Assembly: GCF_001949145.1 (NCBI RefSeq)
Contig: NW_019091457.1
Span: 1,203,605-1,267,604, forward strand
DNA: 64,000 nt
Source of the DNA: Acanthaster planci
Taxonomy: Eukaryota > Echinodermata > Asteroidea > Valvatida > Acanthasteridae
Reading direction: 5' to 3'
Both the position numbers and the translations under genes were made by a program. Position 1 is the stretch's first letter; each line of letters opens with the position of its first letter. The notes beneath the pieces are model-generated. The model was not told where the DNA came from and did no database searches. It saw only the letters and a list, made by a program, of their open reading frames with translations. Positions 50,795-61,963 of this stretch are shown piece after piece.

Positions 50795-53700
50795 CTGAAG
50801 GACAGGAATATTAACAACAATTAAATATCCAGCATTTGTGACATTGCAGTATGCGGTTTGAAAAGAGTCAGGTTGCTGTGTTTTGGGGACCACCACCGCA
50901 GGAATTTCAATCACACAAATTGACTACTTGTTGCACATGATTTTTGGCAAGTTTGAAGTACCCATGTTGGTCAAAGAGGTACGAAGTGGGGACACACAAC
51001 CCATGCACTTCTAATTCTAGTCTTTGGAGAATGCTGCAATAAATCTATCGGCAAAGGCACAGTTGGTTATGTGCCCAGCTGCCTTAAGCGCTGTGTGTAC
51101 ATTAAACAAATGTATCTGCCCCAATGAACTTTTTCCATCAGCCAGAAAGTGGCGACATTCTATCAACTTCATACAGGAAATCAAGTTAACCCTTGGGAGT
51201 GTTTGGAAAGCGTTCTCTTCAGCCAACACATTATATCCTACCCAAGATCATTCAATCATCAGTTGAAAACACAGCATTGCCGGCGACGGGACTTTCATAC
51301 AAACATCTTTCGGCAGACAAAACTTAATCATTCACACCAACCTGCGTGATACAGCACTGCCCTGCAGTTTGTCGACACTGCATTCTTGGATTCTTGTTCT
51401 GTTAGCCCAAACAGCAGACCCCTGACATGACAAGTGTTCAGAAAAATTTCTTGCCATAACTAGATGGAAAATTAAGTTCTCTCTGTTCCTGAGACACTGC
51501 CCGATGCCTGTAAGGTGTCACTGTCTCCTTACGACATGTTTTACAAGTACGCTAATAAGCCATTTGTGAGTTGAATGTAAATTAAATCTGGTACACTGAG
51601 TTTTTTTAATTCATGTGAACAAAACGATTTGAATTCTCCATACTAAAGACACAGTTGCTATACCTCGTGATTCAGGACAGACTTTTGCTTGGTTACATAA
51701 GAGACGCCTTGCACCAATACGCTGTTTTCAATGGAAAAGAAGGGCACAAAGGAACCAGTCCATTCCAGAGATGGTGACTGGTGGTGACTATGCAAACGTT
51801 TGCCCTGAATCTCGAGGTATAGCAACAGTGTCTTTAGTCTGGGGAATTCAAATTGTCATGGTTATGTGCAATCAAATAACTCGATGTACCAGATCTTATT
51901 CAAATTTAACTTTCAAGCGGCTTATGAAATGTCCAAAGAGTGCTAATGTCCGGTGTATTGCCAATGAGCCATCCTTTTCACAACACAATTGAATTTCATG
52001 GGGGCATGTAGCCTCTAGGCTTAGGGTTTGTAGCTTCTGATCACACGGTCGGGGGTTCGAATCCAGCTGGTGGCAGCATGTGTGATCTTGGGCAAGTCGC
52101 TTTACCCCCATGTGCCTCTCTCCACCCAGGAGTAAAAGGGTACCTGTGAGGGCAGACGAGGTCACGTTTAGCCACTGGCGCCATTTTGCAATGGCAGCAC
52201 CGGCTAGTATACTCCCGAAGGTGCTGAGATGGTTTCAGGAATGCTCAGATGATGTGAGCCCAGTGTGCAGGGATGATGATAATATATCGGCACCTTTGAA
52301 TTGCATAAACTGTGCGATATTACTATTATTGTACACTCTGTTGACCTGTTGATGCCAACTCAAAATTGTATCCGAGTATTAAAGTTGAGCCCACGTCAAG
52401 AAAAGATGATGCCTCAATTCTCTGGCCAGACCTCCGCCTTTCTCTGCAGTGAAGAAAAGTCTGCACTGGGCCTACAGACCCATCTGGTGCTAACACACAT
52501 CATGAAAAAGGATACAGGTTGGCTACATCGTAGGGCCCTCTGATTTCAAGTGGCTGAAACAGATCAAAGTTTTTTACAGGATCAGCTTTCTGGAAGCGAC
52601 TTTTTTAAATGAAAGGAGCTGGAATGTCATGAACTCACTGGATCACATATGAAGGTAGCCCCCAAGTCGCAGAACCTTGTCCAAATATTTCCATGCATGT
52701 ACTTAATAAGCATTAATGTGTCATGAGTACCCGGGTATCAATTAAAAATTATAAGCAGCAGATCCATTTTCTCTTCTATTTTATTTTTGTCAGTTTTGTT
52801 ACAAAAGCTTTTTTAAAGATGACCTTAAAAAAACAAGTCATTTATCTGTTGCTGATATAAAAGAATTTATAAACTGTTTTTGCATTAAAAGAATGTATCT
52901 CAAGTAAATTAAGCCTTTGAGGCATAGAAGACACAACGGAGGGCACTTACTGGTTTGGGTAAAATCTTCAGGGTCTACTCCAAAATTTACCCACTTCAAA
53001 TAGCGCCCTCCAATGGTGTCCGCCCTGCCTCAAAAAAGGCTGACGGCTGTAAAATAGGACAGAAAAGCCCTAAACTCTGAACTCAACAGGTATCCCAACC
53101 TTGATGGCTTGACTGGTGATGATGACGTTCTTGCCCCGACACAGGGTGATCAATGTCATGGCATTGCTGAGGACATTCTTCCGCATGGTCGCATCGCGGA
53201 TGGCCGGTGCGTAGGGGATCTCAAAGTAGATGCCTCTCTCAATTGCCTGCGCAGCAAGACCAGGCCCAAAGACAAACAAAATTGAAAGTGGCTGCAACCA
53301 CTACTTACAGAGTCGTGTGTGTAATTTCACGCCAAATCCGAGCAATTTGGACACCGCCTAAAAATGAGCAGAGCACCAGAAACAAGCAATACGCAAACCA
53401 TGACAGTTTGGCTTGTCACCCATTTTTGCTTAGCAGATAATTTTGTGCTAAGCAGATTCCTAAGTAGAGGCCATGTTCAAATTATTTGACTGCAGCTCAA
53501 AAGTGTGTGATTCCATCAAACAAGCCTGTGTGTGCAAGCGTGGCATACATAGTTAGGTCCTCCACACAAAAGGAGTCCACATTATGTAGGCTAAGAAGAC
53601 GTGAGGACCCTACATGTCCACACAGTGTTTTCCCTCTTTGAAAAATAGCTTCAGAGGCATTATGGGGTCAAGGGTTATCGGCTATTGGGTTATCCTAGAA

Positions 53701-56700
53701 TCCAGCTTGAGAGAGTTATCATGATGGGAGAAAAAGGAGCATTTTTTCCCCCGATTTTCTCTACCACAGAATAAAGGAGAGTCAACATTTCATATGCGTG
53801 GTGGTATGAGGTAACCGAACAGCACATTCTATATTCTCCACACAGGCTGATCTAGTGACGCTCTTCAAAGCAGGCACTGACCACGTTGGGTCAAGTTTGA
53901 AGCACCGTACAAGATTTTGCTGCCAAAACTTGGCTATGAAACTTCATTAAATGTTACCATTTCTCACGAGCATTTTCAGCTTGTTTGTTTGAGTGTCCAC
54001 GCTATTCTTATTTATTTATGATCATTTCAACTAGACAAAAACAAGACAAAGCATGACGACGGAAACCAAAAATGTGAACCTAATTAATCACTGCCTACAG
54101 GCATCCTGTCCGCAGACAAAGTGCAGATTTTGCACACGCAAAAGTGTCTCCGCTAGAAACGGACAATGCTTTTTTTCTAAGCCTAAAATCTGTACTGTCG
54201 TCTGTGAACCATACGGGGAGCCCACATCAAACTCACGGCATTGATTGCCACTCTCTTGAAGTAAAATGGCAGCTTCTCCGTCATGTCCGGACAGACGATG
54301 TCCACCTCCAGCTTGGTGCAGGCCATGTGGAACATCTTCTCCGTGGTCGGCTGCACGGCCAGCAATTCGTAGGATTGCACATTGTCCTGCCTCTGCACAG
54401 CGGTAAACGGGCACGGGAAACCGAGATTTTATTACATCTCAGTCTGGAGGAATATATTATCATCGATCTTCTCTGATTAAACATTCAAATCAAAATTTGG
54501 TGGGGTGTGAGTGCCACAAAGAGCAAGAATGAAGTGTTAACAAACACCAATGCCCTACCAAGCCCATGCCTAGACCCACATCTTTAACTATTGGAACACA
54601 AACAAGAATGTCTTACTATACAGCCATTGTGACCTTTACCCTTGACCTTTCGGGCTTAAAAGGCAGAAACGGCATAAACCCCCCTTCGACTTTGTCGGCG
54701 AGGCTTTAAAGAAAGCTAAAAACAGCTGAAAAACTGAATTCTCACATCCCTGTCAAATCTAGTCCTTCGCAAATAACGAGAGACTTAAAAACACCATATA
54801 AACCTAGAAAAATGCAATGTGGACGTGAATTATTCAAGTAAACACCATGCTGACTCACAGACTCACCAGTTTGTGTGTTTCTGAGCCTTCTGACAGCACA
54901 ATATTTATGCGTGACAATTGTTTGACGCCCTTTGACCGTACCTGTTTTTGAAAATCCAAGCAAAGAAATCCTTTCATCATGTTCATGTGAAAACAAAGAC
55001 CCACACAGTCACGACAGTGGGATAAAAAGCCTAAATTCGTTTTTGACGGAATTAACAGCCAGAAATAAAAAAGCAATTTACCGTAGGCTGCAGGAGCTGA
55101 CGTCAGAAAATAAGCATACATATATGGGATTTATCCACTCAAAATCCTTTCCTAAAACCTCATTAACCACTTGCCGCTGGTGATTCCAGTTTCGGACACG
55201 TACATGTATATTTTATATGCGTGGCCCGGGGTCTCTGAAATCAGACAAAAGGGACTGGGCCTTGTAACAAGAGACTGTACTCCCAACAAAAGACCAAGCT
55301 ACTGGGAATTACCAAGATTTTTTTACTCTCAATAGTGGAGATAATCCAGCCTTTTTTTGAAACAGTATACCACGGTTTGGGGCATTTAGTGCGAGCGGAT
55401 TACCACCGGGGACAAAAGCGCTCCACCGCCACAGCGATGAGCCACACAGCACCGATGCATGCTAATCTGGCCCCTACTGAAAAGAGATCAGCAGTGCACT
55501 GAGCCAGGTTCGTGAACAAAAGAAAGTTACATAACACCGCACAATCTGGGCTCTTTTTACAAGGAGGCAGGCCTGGCTGAAATACTCCAGCGTCAATAGA
55601 TGTCTGTCAGATTAGAGTAGAAACCAAACAGTCCTTCATGTGGGTGTCAGTGTCCAGTAAATGAAGATATGAATTTTTAAAGAATTTTGAAAACAGAAAA
55701 AAAAAAGTTATCCCGTTGCAGCATCATCAACATTCATAAATGCCCGGTGCGAAGTGGTTAAAAGTTAAAGGTGCTACAGATTAATTAAAAAGATTTCAGA
55801 TTTACATTAAACTGGCGAGAATCTTCACTTTTCTACTCATTTGAGCAATACATGTAGTTATCCTTAATTTTAGGGACCATCCCCCCCGCTGCTTCGGTTC
55901 TCGAAAACTCTAACCACAAACCCAAATAACGGTCTTCAAAGATCTACCGGTGTCGGGGAGATGTTAATTTTTTAAGAATGGGTTTTGGGGATGATGGATA
56001 TGTGGGGTATCAAATCCCCTCCAAATACACCCAAGACGGATCCTTTAGACTGGTTTGCGGCAGTTGGGATACTCACTCCTACAGCTGCTTCGGTGTGGCC
56101 ATCCAGCTTCAGAGCCGGTGGTGCAAACGGAAGTTTCACCTGAGAGAATTGCACACGCAGACAAATGTTAACTCACTCCGCCTGATGCCTCAATATTAGT
56201 CTGAGCATCGTCCTTCGTTCAAACAACACCTGATACATAAACATGTACACGCATGTACATGTATGTAAGTTTATACCCAGGTGCACTAGCCAATAAGAGC
56301 CCTAGTTAGACATTGAGGCATCCTGTCGAGCACAAATCTGCTGATAGGCATCAGGTGACCATACTGTCAGCGGACCATACATGTATCTATTGACTTGGTT
56401 TAGGTGGCCTTCACAGACGGCATGTCTGCGAGTGATTCAGGCATGGAAGGATGTATGCAAATTCTTTAGTTTTGGAGAAATTGGAACTTCAAGTATGCAG
56501 CAAATCCACACACACACACACCCAAGTGTGTATTTGCCTGCAACTGGGGACCCCCTATTGTTCCTCTTTTGTTTGTACTTTAACTTTTTTAGAAAACCAT
56601 CCATATGTTTTGTACACAGTTGTCAATCGGGGACCCTCTGTCAATCGGGGACCTTATTGTCCTCTATTGTTCAGGGTCCCCAATTGAATGCAGAAACAAA

Positions 56701-59700
56701 CTCACACACACAAACGAAAATTTTGTTTTGCACTACGAGCTGGGCACTCTTTCTAAAATATTAAGGCACCTGTATACAATAATTTTCAAGGCTGCTTCCG
56801 TTGCCCTTTGTCTGAACGATTTCCAGGGAGCACACTTTCAAGGATTTTTCTTTTGGCTCCAAGATTTGTTTGGTCAGTTGCTTCTTGTATCTCCTGAAAG
56901 GGAACCCTTTGGTTTCACAACCTAATGTTGCTAATAAAATGGCAAAATCAAATCAAGTAACTGAAACAACAACAGGTTTTAAAGGGAGGCTTTTTGGGGT
57001 TGCGATTTTACAAGATTGGCTGATTTTGGGGTCTAAAATTCACTGCAGTTTTCATTCCACTGACTGACTTTGTGTTTGAGTTAACTGCTTTGAGAAAATT
57101 TAAGGTCTTATAATTTATCGTCCACAAAACCATGAACTACAGGGCATTTTTAATGGGAACAGCGTACTCGCGGCGTCCGTCTGCAGATGAACGAACATGA
57201 CGGGTGCTCTTACCCTTTAAAAAGGGCACTTTTCCATAGCAAAGTGTACTCAGTAAAATTACGTTTAAGTAACATACCTCTTCGACAACGTAACACTGTG
57301 GATTCACGGAAATCGAGCAATGAAATTACTTCAGTCGACTGGTGTCCATGGACCACATCCAACATCAACGATCCAAACAAAAGTCTCTTGAAACATCCTT
57401 TCAAATTTACATTCATTGGGGCCTGAGTAAGCAGCATCCAGCAAGCAAACAGCTTGCAGCTAAAGGCTACTAGTCTGTGCCGTTGGAACATTACACCCTG
57501 GTCACATTTTCATTGACTAGTACGTCTAGTTGAGGTACAACTACCAGACTACGCATCCTCCCACCCCCCCTTCCCCCGATATCTCACCTTATTTTTTTCA
57601 CTGCTTGGTTTCTCTTGGATGGGACAGTTGTAGCCAACGGCGAGAACTCCGTACCCCACTACAGACAAAAAACACATATGAACGAGTTACACCATTATTG
57701 TGAGCCATTTGTTTGGAGGAATTTGGATTTTTAAGTCCACTGAAATAATGTCCAAAGATGACATCACAGAGATCAAGCTAGCACAGAGCTTGGAATACCA
57801 AGGCAGCGACTCGTCAACCAAGGGCCTGTTTGTTTCACACGGATCTGGATCTATCAGTAATCCTGATGCTGGTTCACACCATCTATTAGGTGGGTTTTGA
57901 TGTCTGTAAACCAATGACAGATCACTGATTGCGATTCAGACACATGTGAAACAAACACGGCCAAACTTACACTGTGCGTGTACACTTCGATACAAGTCAG
58001 ATGGAGTCAAGCTACATGTATTTTGCATCAACAAGCGTCAGCAAATTATTCAAACATTTTATGCCAAAATGCTGTTTTTGTTAATATCAACCAGACTCCT
58101 AAATATCATATTCGATGTGTCACATTTTACTAAAATGATATTTTGGTGTTGAAATTTGAGCGATAGGTCGGCCATGCTTAGTGCAGCCCAACCAGCCTCC
58201 ATCTTGTTTTCATGTGGGTGGTCGAGAAAAGAATGATGGGGGCGGGGCCCTCACCAATCGGAAAAACATGGTTGTTTTCCCGGAATAATCTCGAAGCAGT
58301 TCATTGTTCTTCCAAAATGGCAGATGTCAGAGTCTCTTAAATATGACAATACCACTTTTGAATCTTTAGAGGCCAGAATGCGAGTGTTATCAAGTGTATT
58401 GACACTTGTTGATACTGAATAAGCATGACTAGTCTGATGTGTTGGAACGAACAAATTCAGTTTATTGGTGTTTTGGTGTTGAATTTGTATCGGTGGGTAG
58501 GCGAGCTCCACCAATGAAAAAGTTAATGTGAAAAAAATAGAGTTTTTCAGAAGCTTACTTCATGCATAAAAATATTCTCATGGACTGAAATGGCAGTGGC
58601 CACACATGCAGCAGCCATGTTGACTGCTGGCATCATCGGAGCACGGACATGTATATAAAAAAAACCTGGACTTGCAACGCCTTTGTAGGAAAAAGAAGCC
58701 AACCAGCGGCCATTTTACCGAGCCGAATACAAAGGCGTGGGTTGGCTCCCTTCTATTGACGTCAGGAAGAACAAAGGCGGGCATTGCCAGGAAAGCTTTG
58801 TATTCGGCTCGGTAAAATGGCCGCGAGTGGATTCAATGACTCTATAAGCTGATTAAGGGCATTGCGAGTCCAGATTTTATTATACACGTCCGTGCATCGG
58901 AGTTGCAACTTTCAAATCTCGCTTTTCTCACGAAATCGCACAAGAAAAATCTCCATCGACTTACATGTACCTTGCCAAATTCTATGATTACCATGGCAAG
59001 TTTGCAAAATAGCCATTGGAAACAGACATTGCCATAGACTTCAATAGTACCGGTACATGTATGGCCAAGATGGCCATGTCATGTGTGTTGGCCACTGCGG
59101 GAAGTATTAGACGGGTTCCCCTATCCATATTGCATAGGTAGGCGAGTTCCGCAAATGAAAAAAAGTTACTTACTTTATGCATGAAAGTATTGCCAAAAAA
59201 ATCTCCATCGATTGACCGTGGCAAACTTTATGATTGCAGTGGTGATTTTCCAAAATAACCATCGAAAGGAGCATTGCCATGGACAAAACAAAATCCCACA
59301 AGAAAAATGACATCATCATAATCACATGACCTGCTACAACTGACATCGCCGCTTGAACAAGGGACAAAGGCAGATAGTGAGATACTACCTGTACTACTAG
59401 CATGACTAGCATTGTTCCCAAATTGTGGTTTGGTCCCGACCCGTTGTCATAGTTATCAGGTGGTTTATCGTTATGTAGGCAGCTTCATGACTGTTTTGGT
59501 TTGGCATGTTTGGGGAGAAATCTGAGGACTTCGATTCGGAATATGGACTACTGAATATGAAAGGTTCATTACCTTTGGCACCCTGTTCCTATTATAAGGG
59601 AACAAATTCTACTTTTTTGAAATAACTTATCTAAACAAGTTATTGGTGATGTCCCCTTTCATATCAGAAAGAAAGAGAGCAGGGCTTTTGGTTTTTGAGA

Positions 59701-60954
59701 GTAATTTTGGGTAAAACGGCAGCGTACATGCCCGCCTGGCAGAGAGCTGTGAATGTAGTCTGGTTCCTTGACCTGGATGGAGATTTGGTTTGATGAATCC
59801 AAAGGCCAGGTCAGGGTAACCAGACGCATAACAAAATGGCGTCATTTGACTGAGTGGTTGTCTTTTGCCAAACTCAGGTTAGAAATTTTAAGTTTTCTTG
59901 CTTAAATATTGTCCAAATTTACCTAAACTAGGCCTATCGGGATTGAGTAATGGTTTTCTAAGGTCAAAATGTTAGTTAGTTTGAGAAAGTGGACTTAGTT
60001 TCATTATGATAGGAACAGGGTGCTAATGGTAATGAACCCCAATATTAATATAGCAGTTCACAAGGCCTATGAAAGGTTCCACCAAGGATTGGCATGATTG
60101 ATATGATACTTGATAGACTATCGATATCATCGCTGACCATGTCCAAATGTCTTACCAATAAATAACGTTAGGTTAGGCCATTAGGTAATTGTTAGGCCTC
60201 GCCTACTTCACCTTTACCCCAGGACTGTGGGGTCCGACATCCGCCCCGTAGAGGACGTCGGACCCAATCATGCCAATTCTGGGGGGGTTGTGGGTCAACT
60301 TGACTGTTTGCCAACTCGACTCCTGACCAACTCGACCGTCGACCAACTCAACCATTGAACCAACTCGTCCGTTGACCAACTCGACTTCAAAGTCGAGTCA
60401 ACTCGACCATTTACCAACTCAATGAAACCACGAAATTAACTGCAATGCAATCAATAGGCCTAATTGAACTTGTGCCAATGAGATACTCCCAAATAATTTT
60501 ACCAAATTGAGAAGAAGCACAGACGCACGAACCCCCGAAATCTGTCACCACACTGTGCGCAGGCATCACATCACGCACAGTAATTACACGCGCGATCCAG
60601 AACTACCATGACTAGGAAAAATGCGTTCCTTCTATGCCTTGTCCCTGTTGCACCGTTTGCAAGGTCGAGTTGGTCGAGAGTCAAGTTGACTCGAGTTGGC
60701 CACAGGTCGAGTTGACCTGACACCTTCTGGGGGTACTTCAACTTCAAGTATGTCAAGTACCATCTGACCATGCCGTTTGCACCTGTCATGCTGTTCTTTC
60801 TACGCTATTGCCAACCCTTTTCGAGGGCGTCTGTGTGACCTCTTTTGTTTAAAGTTTCACCACGAAAATACTTACGTCTTGCTGCACACTGCACGGACAG
60901 TTTCAAGTCATTTTCATTGCAGTTTCCAAGTAAGTGTAAATCGCAGGTGTCCAT
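50529..60954 (-). CDS. RPP30: RNase P/MRP protein subunit p30, 9 coding exons
   Basis: Protein subunit of nuclear RNase P (tRNA 5'-leader removal) and RNase MRP (rRNA processing), with a PHP-like TIM-barrel fold. Coding exons: 60876-60954, 57588-57658, 56077-56139, 54867-54941, 54237-54392, 53100-53246, 52516-52553, 51342-51421, 50529-50794. They join in phase with GT-AG introns to give 324 residues; human is 268, and most of the extra length is a longer basic, low-complexity C-terminus. Matching blocks are LGYGVLAVGYN, TTEKMFHMACTKLEVDIVC, MTEKLPFYFKR, AIERGIYFEIPYAPAIRDAT, GKNVIIT, PLEIRGPYDVANLGLLFGL and NAVSTNCRAVLYHA. The start codon is in exon MDTCDLHLL, which aligns with human MAVFADLDL. 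The gene converges with PBDC1. Confidence 0.95.
51342..51421 (-). CDS. RPP30: RPP30 coding exon 8 (residues 210-237)
   Basis: Encodes GLLFGLTEQESKNAVSTNCR then AVLYHA, matching human GLLFGLSESDAKAAVSTNCR. The acceptor is ATGTCAG and the donor GTTGGT. Confidence 0.94.
52000..52285 (+). repeat. tRNA-derived SINE
   Basis: B box GGTTCGAATCC at 52054-52064, followed by GATCTTGGGCAAGTCGCTTT and TGCCTCTCTCCACCCAGGAG, a body motif seen in many invertebrate SINEs. It ends in a GATGATGATAAT simple tail. In the RPP30 intron between coding exons 7 and 8. Confidence 0.75.
52516..52553 (-). CDS. RPP30: RPP30 coding exon 7, 38-nt microexon (residues 198-210)
   Basis: Encodes PLEIRGPYDVAN plus two bases of a Leu codon, between acceptor CTGTTTCAG and donor GTATCC. 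Human RPP30 has the near-identical PLEIRGPYDVAN at the same position, and the phase joins the flanking exons exactly. Confidence 0.92.
53100..53246 (-). CDS. RPP30: RPP30 coding exon 6 (residues 149-197)
   Basis: Encodes AIERGIYFEIPYAPAIRDAT, then MRKNVLSNAMTLITLCRGKN and VIITSQAIK. The donor is GTTGGG, weaker than usual. Confidence 0.95.
54237..54392 (-). CDS. RPP30: RPP30 coding exon 5 (residues 97-148)
   Basis: Encodes SYELLAVQPTTEKMFHMACT, then KLEVDIVCPDMTEKLPFYFK. LPFYFKR is a hallmark of the p30 family. The acceptor is TGTGCAG and the donor GTGAGT. Confidence 0.96.
54867..54941 (-). CDS. RPP30: RPP30 coding exon 4 (residues 72-96)
   Basis: Encodes VRSKGVKQLSRINIVLSEGS then ETHKL, aligning with human IKILTRLTIIVSDPSHCNVL. 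The acceptor is AAAAACAG and the donor GTGAGT. Confidence 0.9.
55165..55697 (+). repeat. Dispersed repeat family A, copy 2
   Basis: Partner of the 21806-22237 copy, in the RPP30 intron between coding exons 3 and 4. It carries roughly 100 bp (about 55385-55490) with no counterpart in copy 1, an internal insertion here or deletion there. Confidence 0.8.
56077..56139 (-). CDS. RPP30: RPP30 coding exon 3 (residues 51-71)
   Basis: Encodes VKLPFAPPALKLDGHTEAAV then G, a divergent segment in the family. The boundaries are AATTCTCTCAG and GTGAGT, both phase 0. Confidence 0.85.
57588..57658 (-). CDS. RPP30: RPP30 coding exon 2 (residues 27-50)
   Basis: Encodes GYGVLAVGYNCPIQEKPSSE then KNK. The acceptor is CTGTAG and the donor GTGAGATA. 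Confidence 0.92.
57820..57962. mobile_element. MITE-like element, family D (GGCCTGTTTGTTTCAC termini)
   Basis: Starts GGGCCTGTTTGTTTCACAC and ends GTGAAACAAACACGGCC, inverted to each other. A related copy lies at 63418-63555. Sits in RPP30 intron 1, just upstream of coding exon 2. Confidence 0.75.
58496..59290. repeat. Partially duplicated segments in RPP30 intron 1
   Basis: Related segments recur at about 58496-58600, 58945-59035 and 59140-59285. They share TAGGCGAG-TCC, TTACTT-ATGCAT, AAAAATCTCCATCGA and ATTGCCAT-GAC. A foldback element has inserted between the first two. Confidence 0.6.
58639..58899. mobile_element. Foldback element with perfect 29-bp inner arms
   Basis: 58706-58734 and 58796-58824 are exact 29-bp inverted repeats (GCGGCCATTTTACCGAGCC and on). 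Outside them the arms continue, less perfectly, to GCACGGACATGTATA and its complement near 58880-58897. No open frame of note. Confidence 0.9.
59562..60039. mobile_element. MITE-like element with 36-bp terminal inverted repeats
   Basis: The left terminus starts AGGTTCATTACCTTTGGCAC and the right terminus is its complement (GTGCTAATGGTAATGAACC region), about 36 bp with few mismatches. The interior is about 400 bp and non-coding. Sits in RPP30 intron 1. Confidence 0.85.
60288..60729. mobile_element. Foldback element with subrepeated CAACTCGAC arms
   Basis: The left arm has repeated GACCAACTCGACCGT-like units of about 16-18 bp; the right arm has the complementary GTCGAGTTGG units. This resembles foldback elements with tandem subrepeats in their termini. 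Confidence 0.75.
60876..60954 (-). CDS. RPP30: RPP30 coding exon 1 (residues 1-27)
   Basis: Encodes MDTCDLHLLGNCNENDLKLS then VQCAAR, ending with the first base of a Leu codon at a GTAAGT donor. Length and phase match human exon 1, which ends just before LGYSVVAIN. The first residues are poorly conserved. Confidence 0.85.
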
Positions 60955-61003
60955 TCTCACAGGAAACACATTTGACACTGCCGAGCAACACGTGAGATGT
61001 TAA

Positions 61004-61018
61004 GGCGCCCTCCAGTGG
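61004..61018 (-). promoter_or_regulatory. CTCF-like motif upstream of RPP30
   Basis: Minus strand reads CCACTGGAGGGCGCC, one mismatch from the CTCF core CCASYAGRKGGCRS, 50 bp upstream of the RPP30 start codon. This is a motif match only. Confidence 0.3.
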
Positions 61019-61019
61019 C

Positions 61020-61830
61020 CTCAACTGAGCTTTTTAGGGCTGCAGAGCAGTTTAACAATACAGGTAAATACCCCAACCCACTTAAAAAAATCAGGAAAAT
61101 AATCATAAGTTTCTCAGGTGTTCAAGACACACATCAAATAAAAGCTCACTTCCACATCTTTATTTTCCTTACAATTGTCAGTGACTCAATTAACTGATGA
61201 ATTTTGAAAATATTTCTCTCCAAAGACACAATCACGCCTTTAAACAGTCACATGGCCCATCAGCATTTGGAGGGCTCTTTTTTTCAAGTTGGTCGTATAC
61301 TTTCAGAAATACAAGACGGCAGTCCTTCTGGTAGATTCCATCCTTCTCCACAAACCGCCAAGTTCACGTGGCACAAAATGCTCTAATAGCAGATAATTTG
61401 AGATACCTTTTCTCCGGTCAAACAACAATACAACACACGTCATTCTTTCATACAAAAATTGGCAGGAAAACATCACACTTGCTAGCATGATCCAATAAAT
61501 GCATACTATCTCTAAAAGAGGAGGTGAAACAACTTTCTATTCTTCGTTGACTCCAAGGTCAAAACTATACGCATCATGACAAAACTAAATCAAAAAGAAA
61601 CAGGTAAGAAAAAAACTTGTGAGAAAACAATTGATTACACATGGATGGTGATCAAAAATACCGTGAAGTGTTTATCAAATACTGACAGTGTACAGATGCG
61701 TTTAGTTTATTTTTCAAACTATCCAGCGTGTTTTCACTCGACATTCCCGATGGCCCCATTTTGATGGCTTCATAAAGCCAGCTCAGTATTTCAAAAAGCC
61801 AGGATTTTTCGGGAACAAAGCGTACGTGAG
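61020..61830. other. RPP30 upstream flank
   Basis: Contains an ATG frame from 60997 that meets a CAGGTAAAT donor-like site at 61064, a weak hint of a divergent transcript. Nothing else coding is seen. Confidence 0.3.
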
Positions 61831-61963
61831 TCAGCGAATGGCTATGCAGTTCGTAAGTGACTTCGTCATACGCGCGGACACATCACGATTTGCAGGCTCC
61901 CATTGGACGATCGCTGAAGTTGTGCGTTAACTTCCGGCTCCATGGTTCCATAAACGGCAATCA

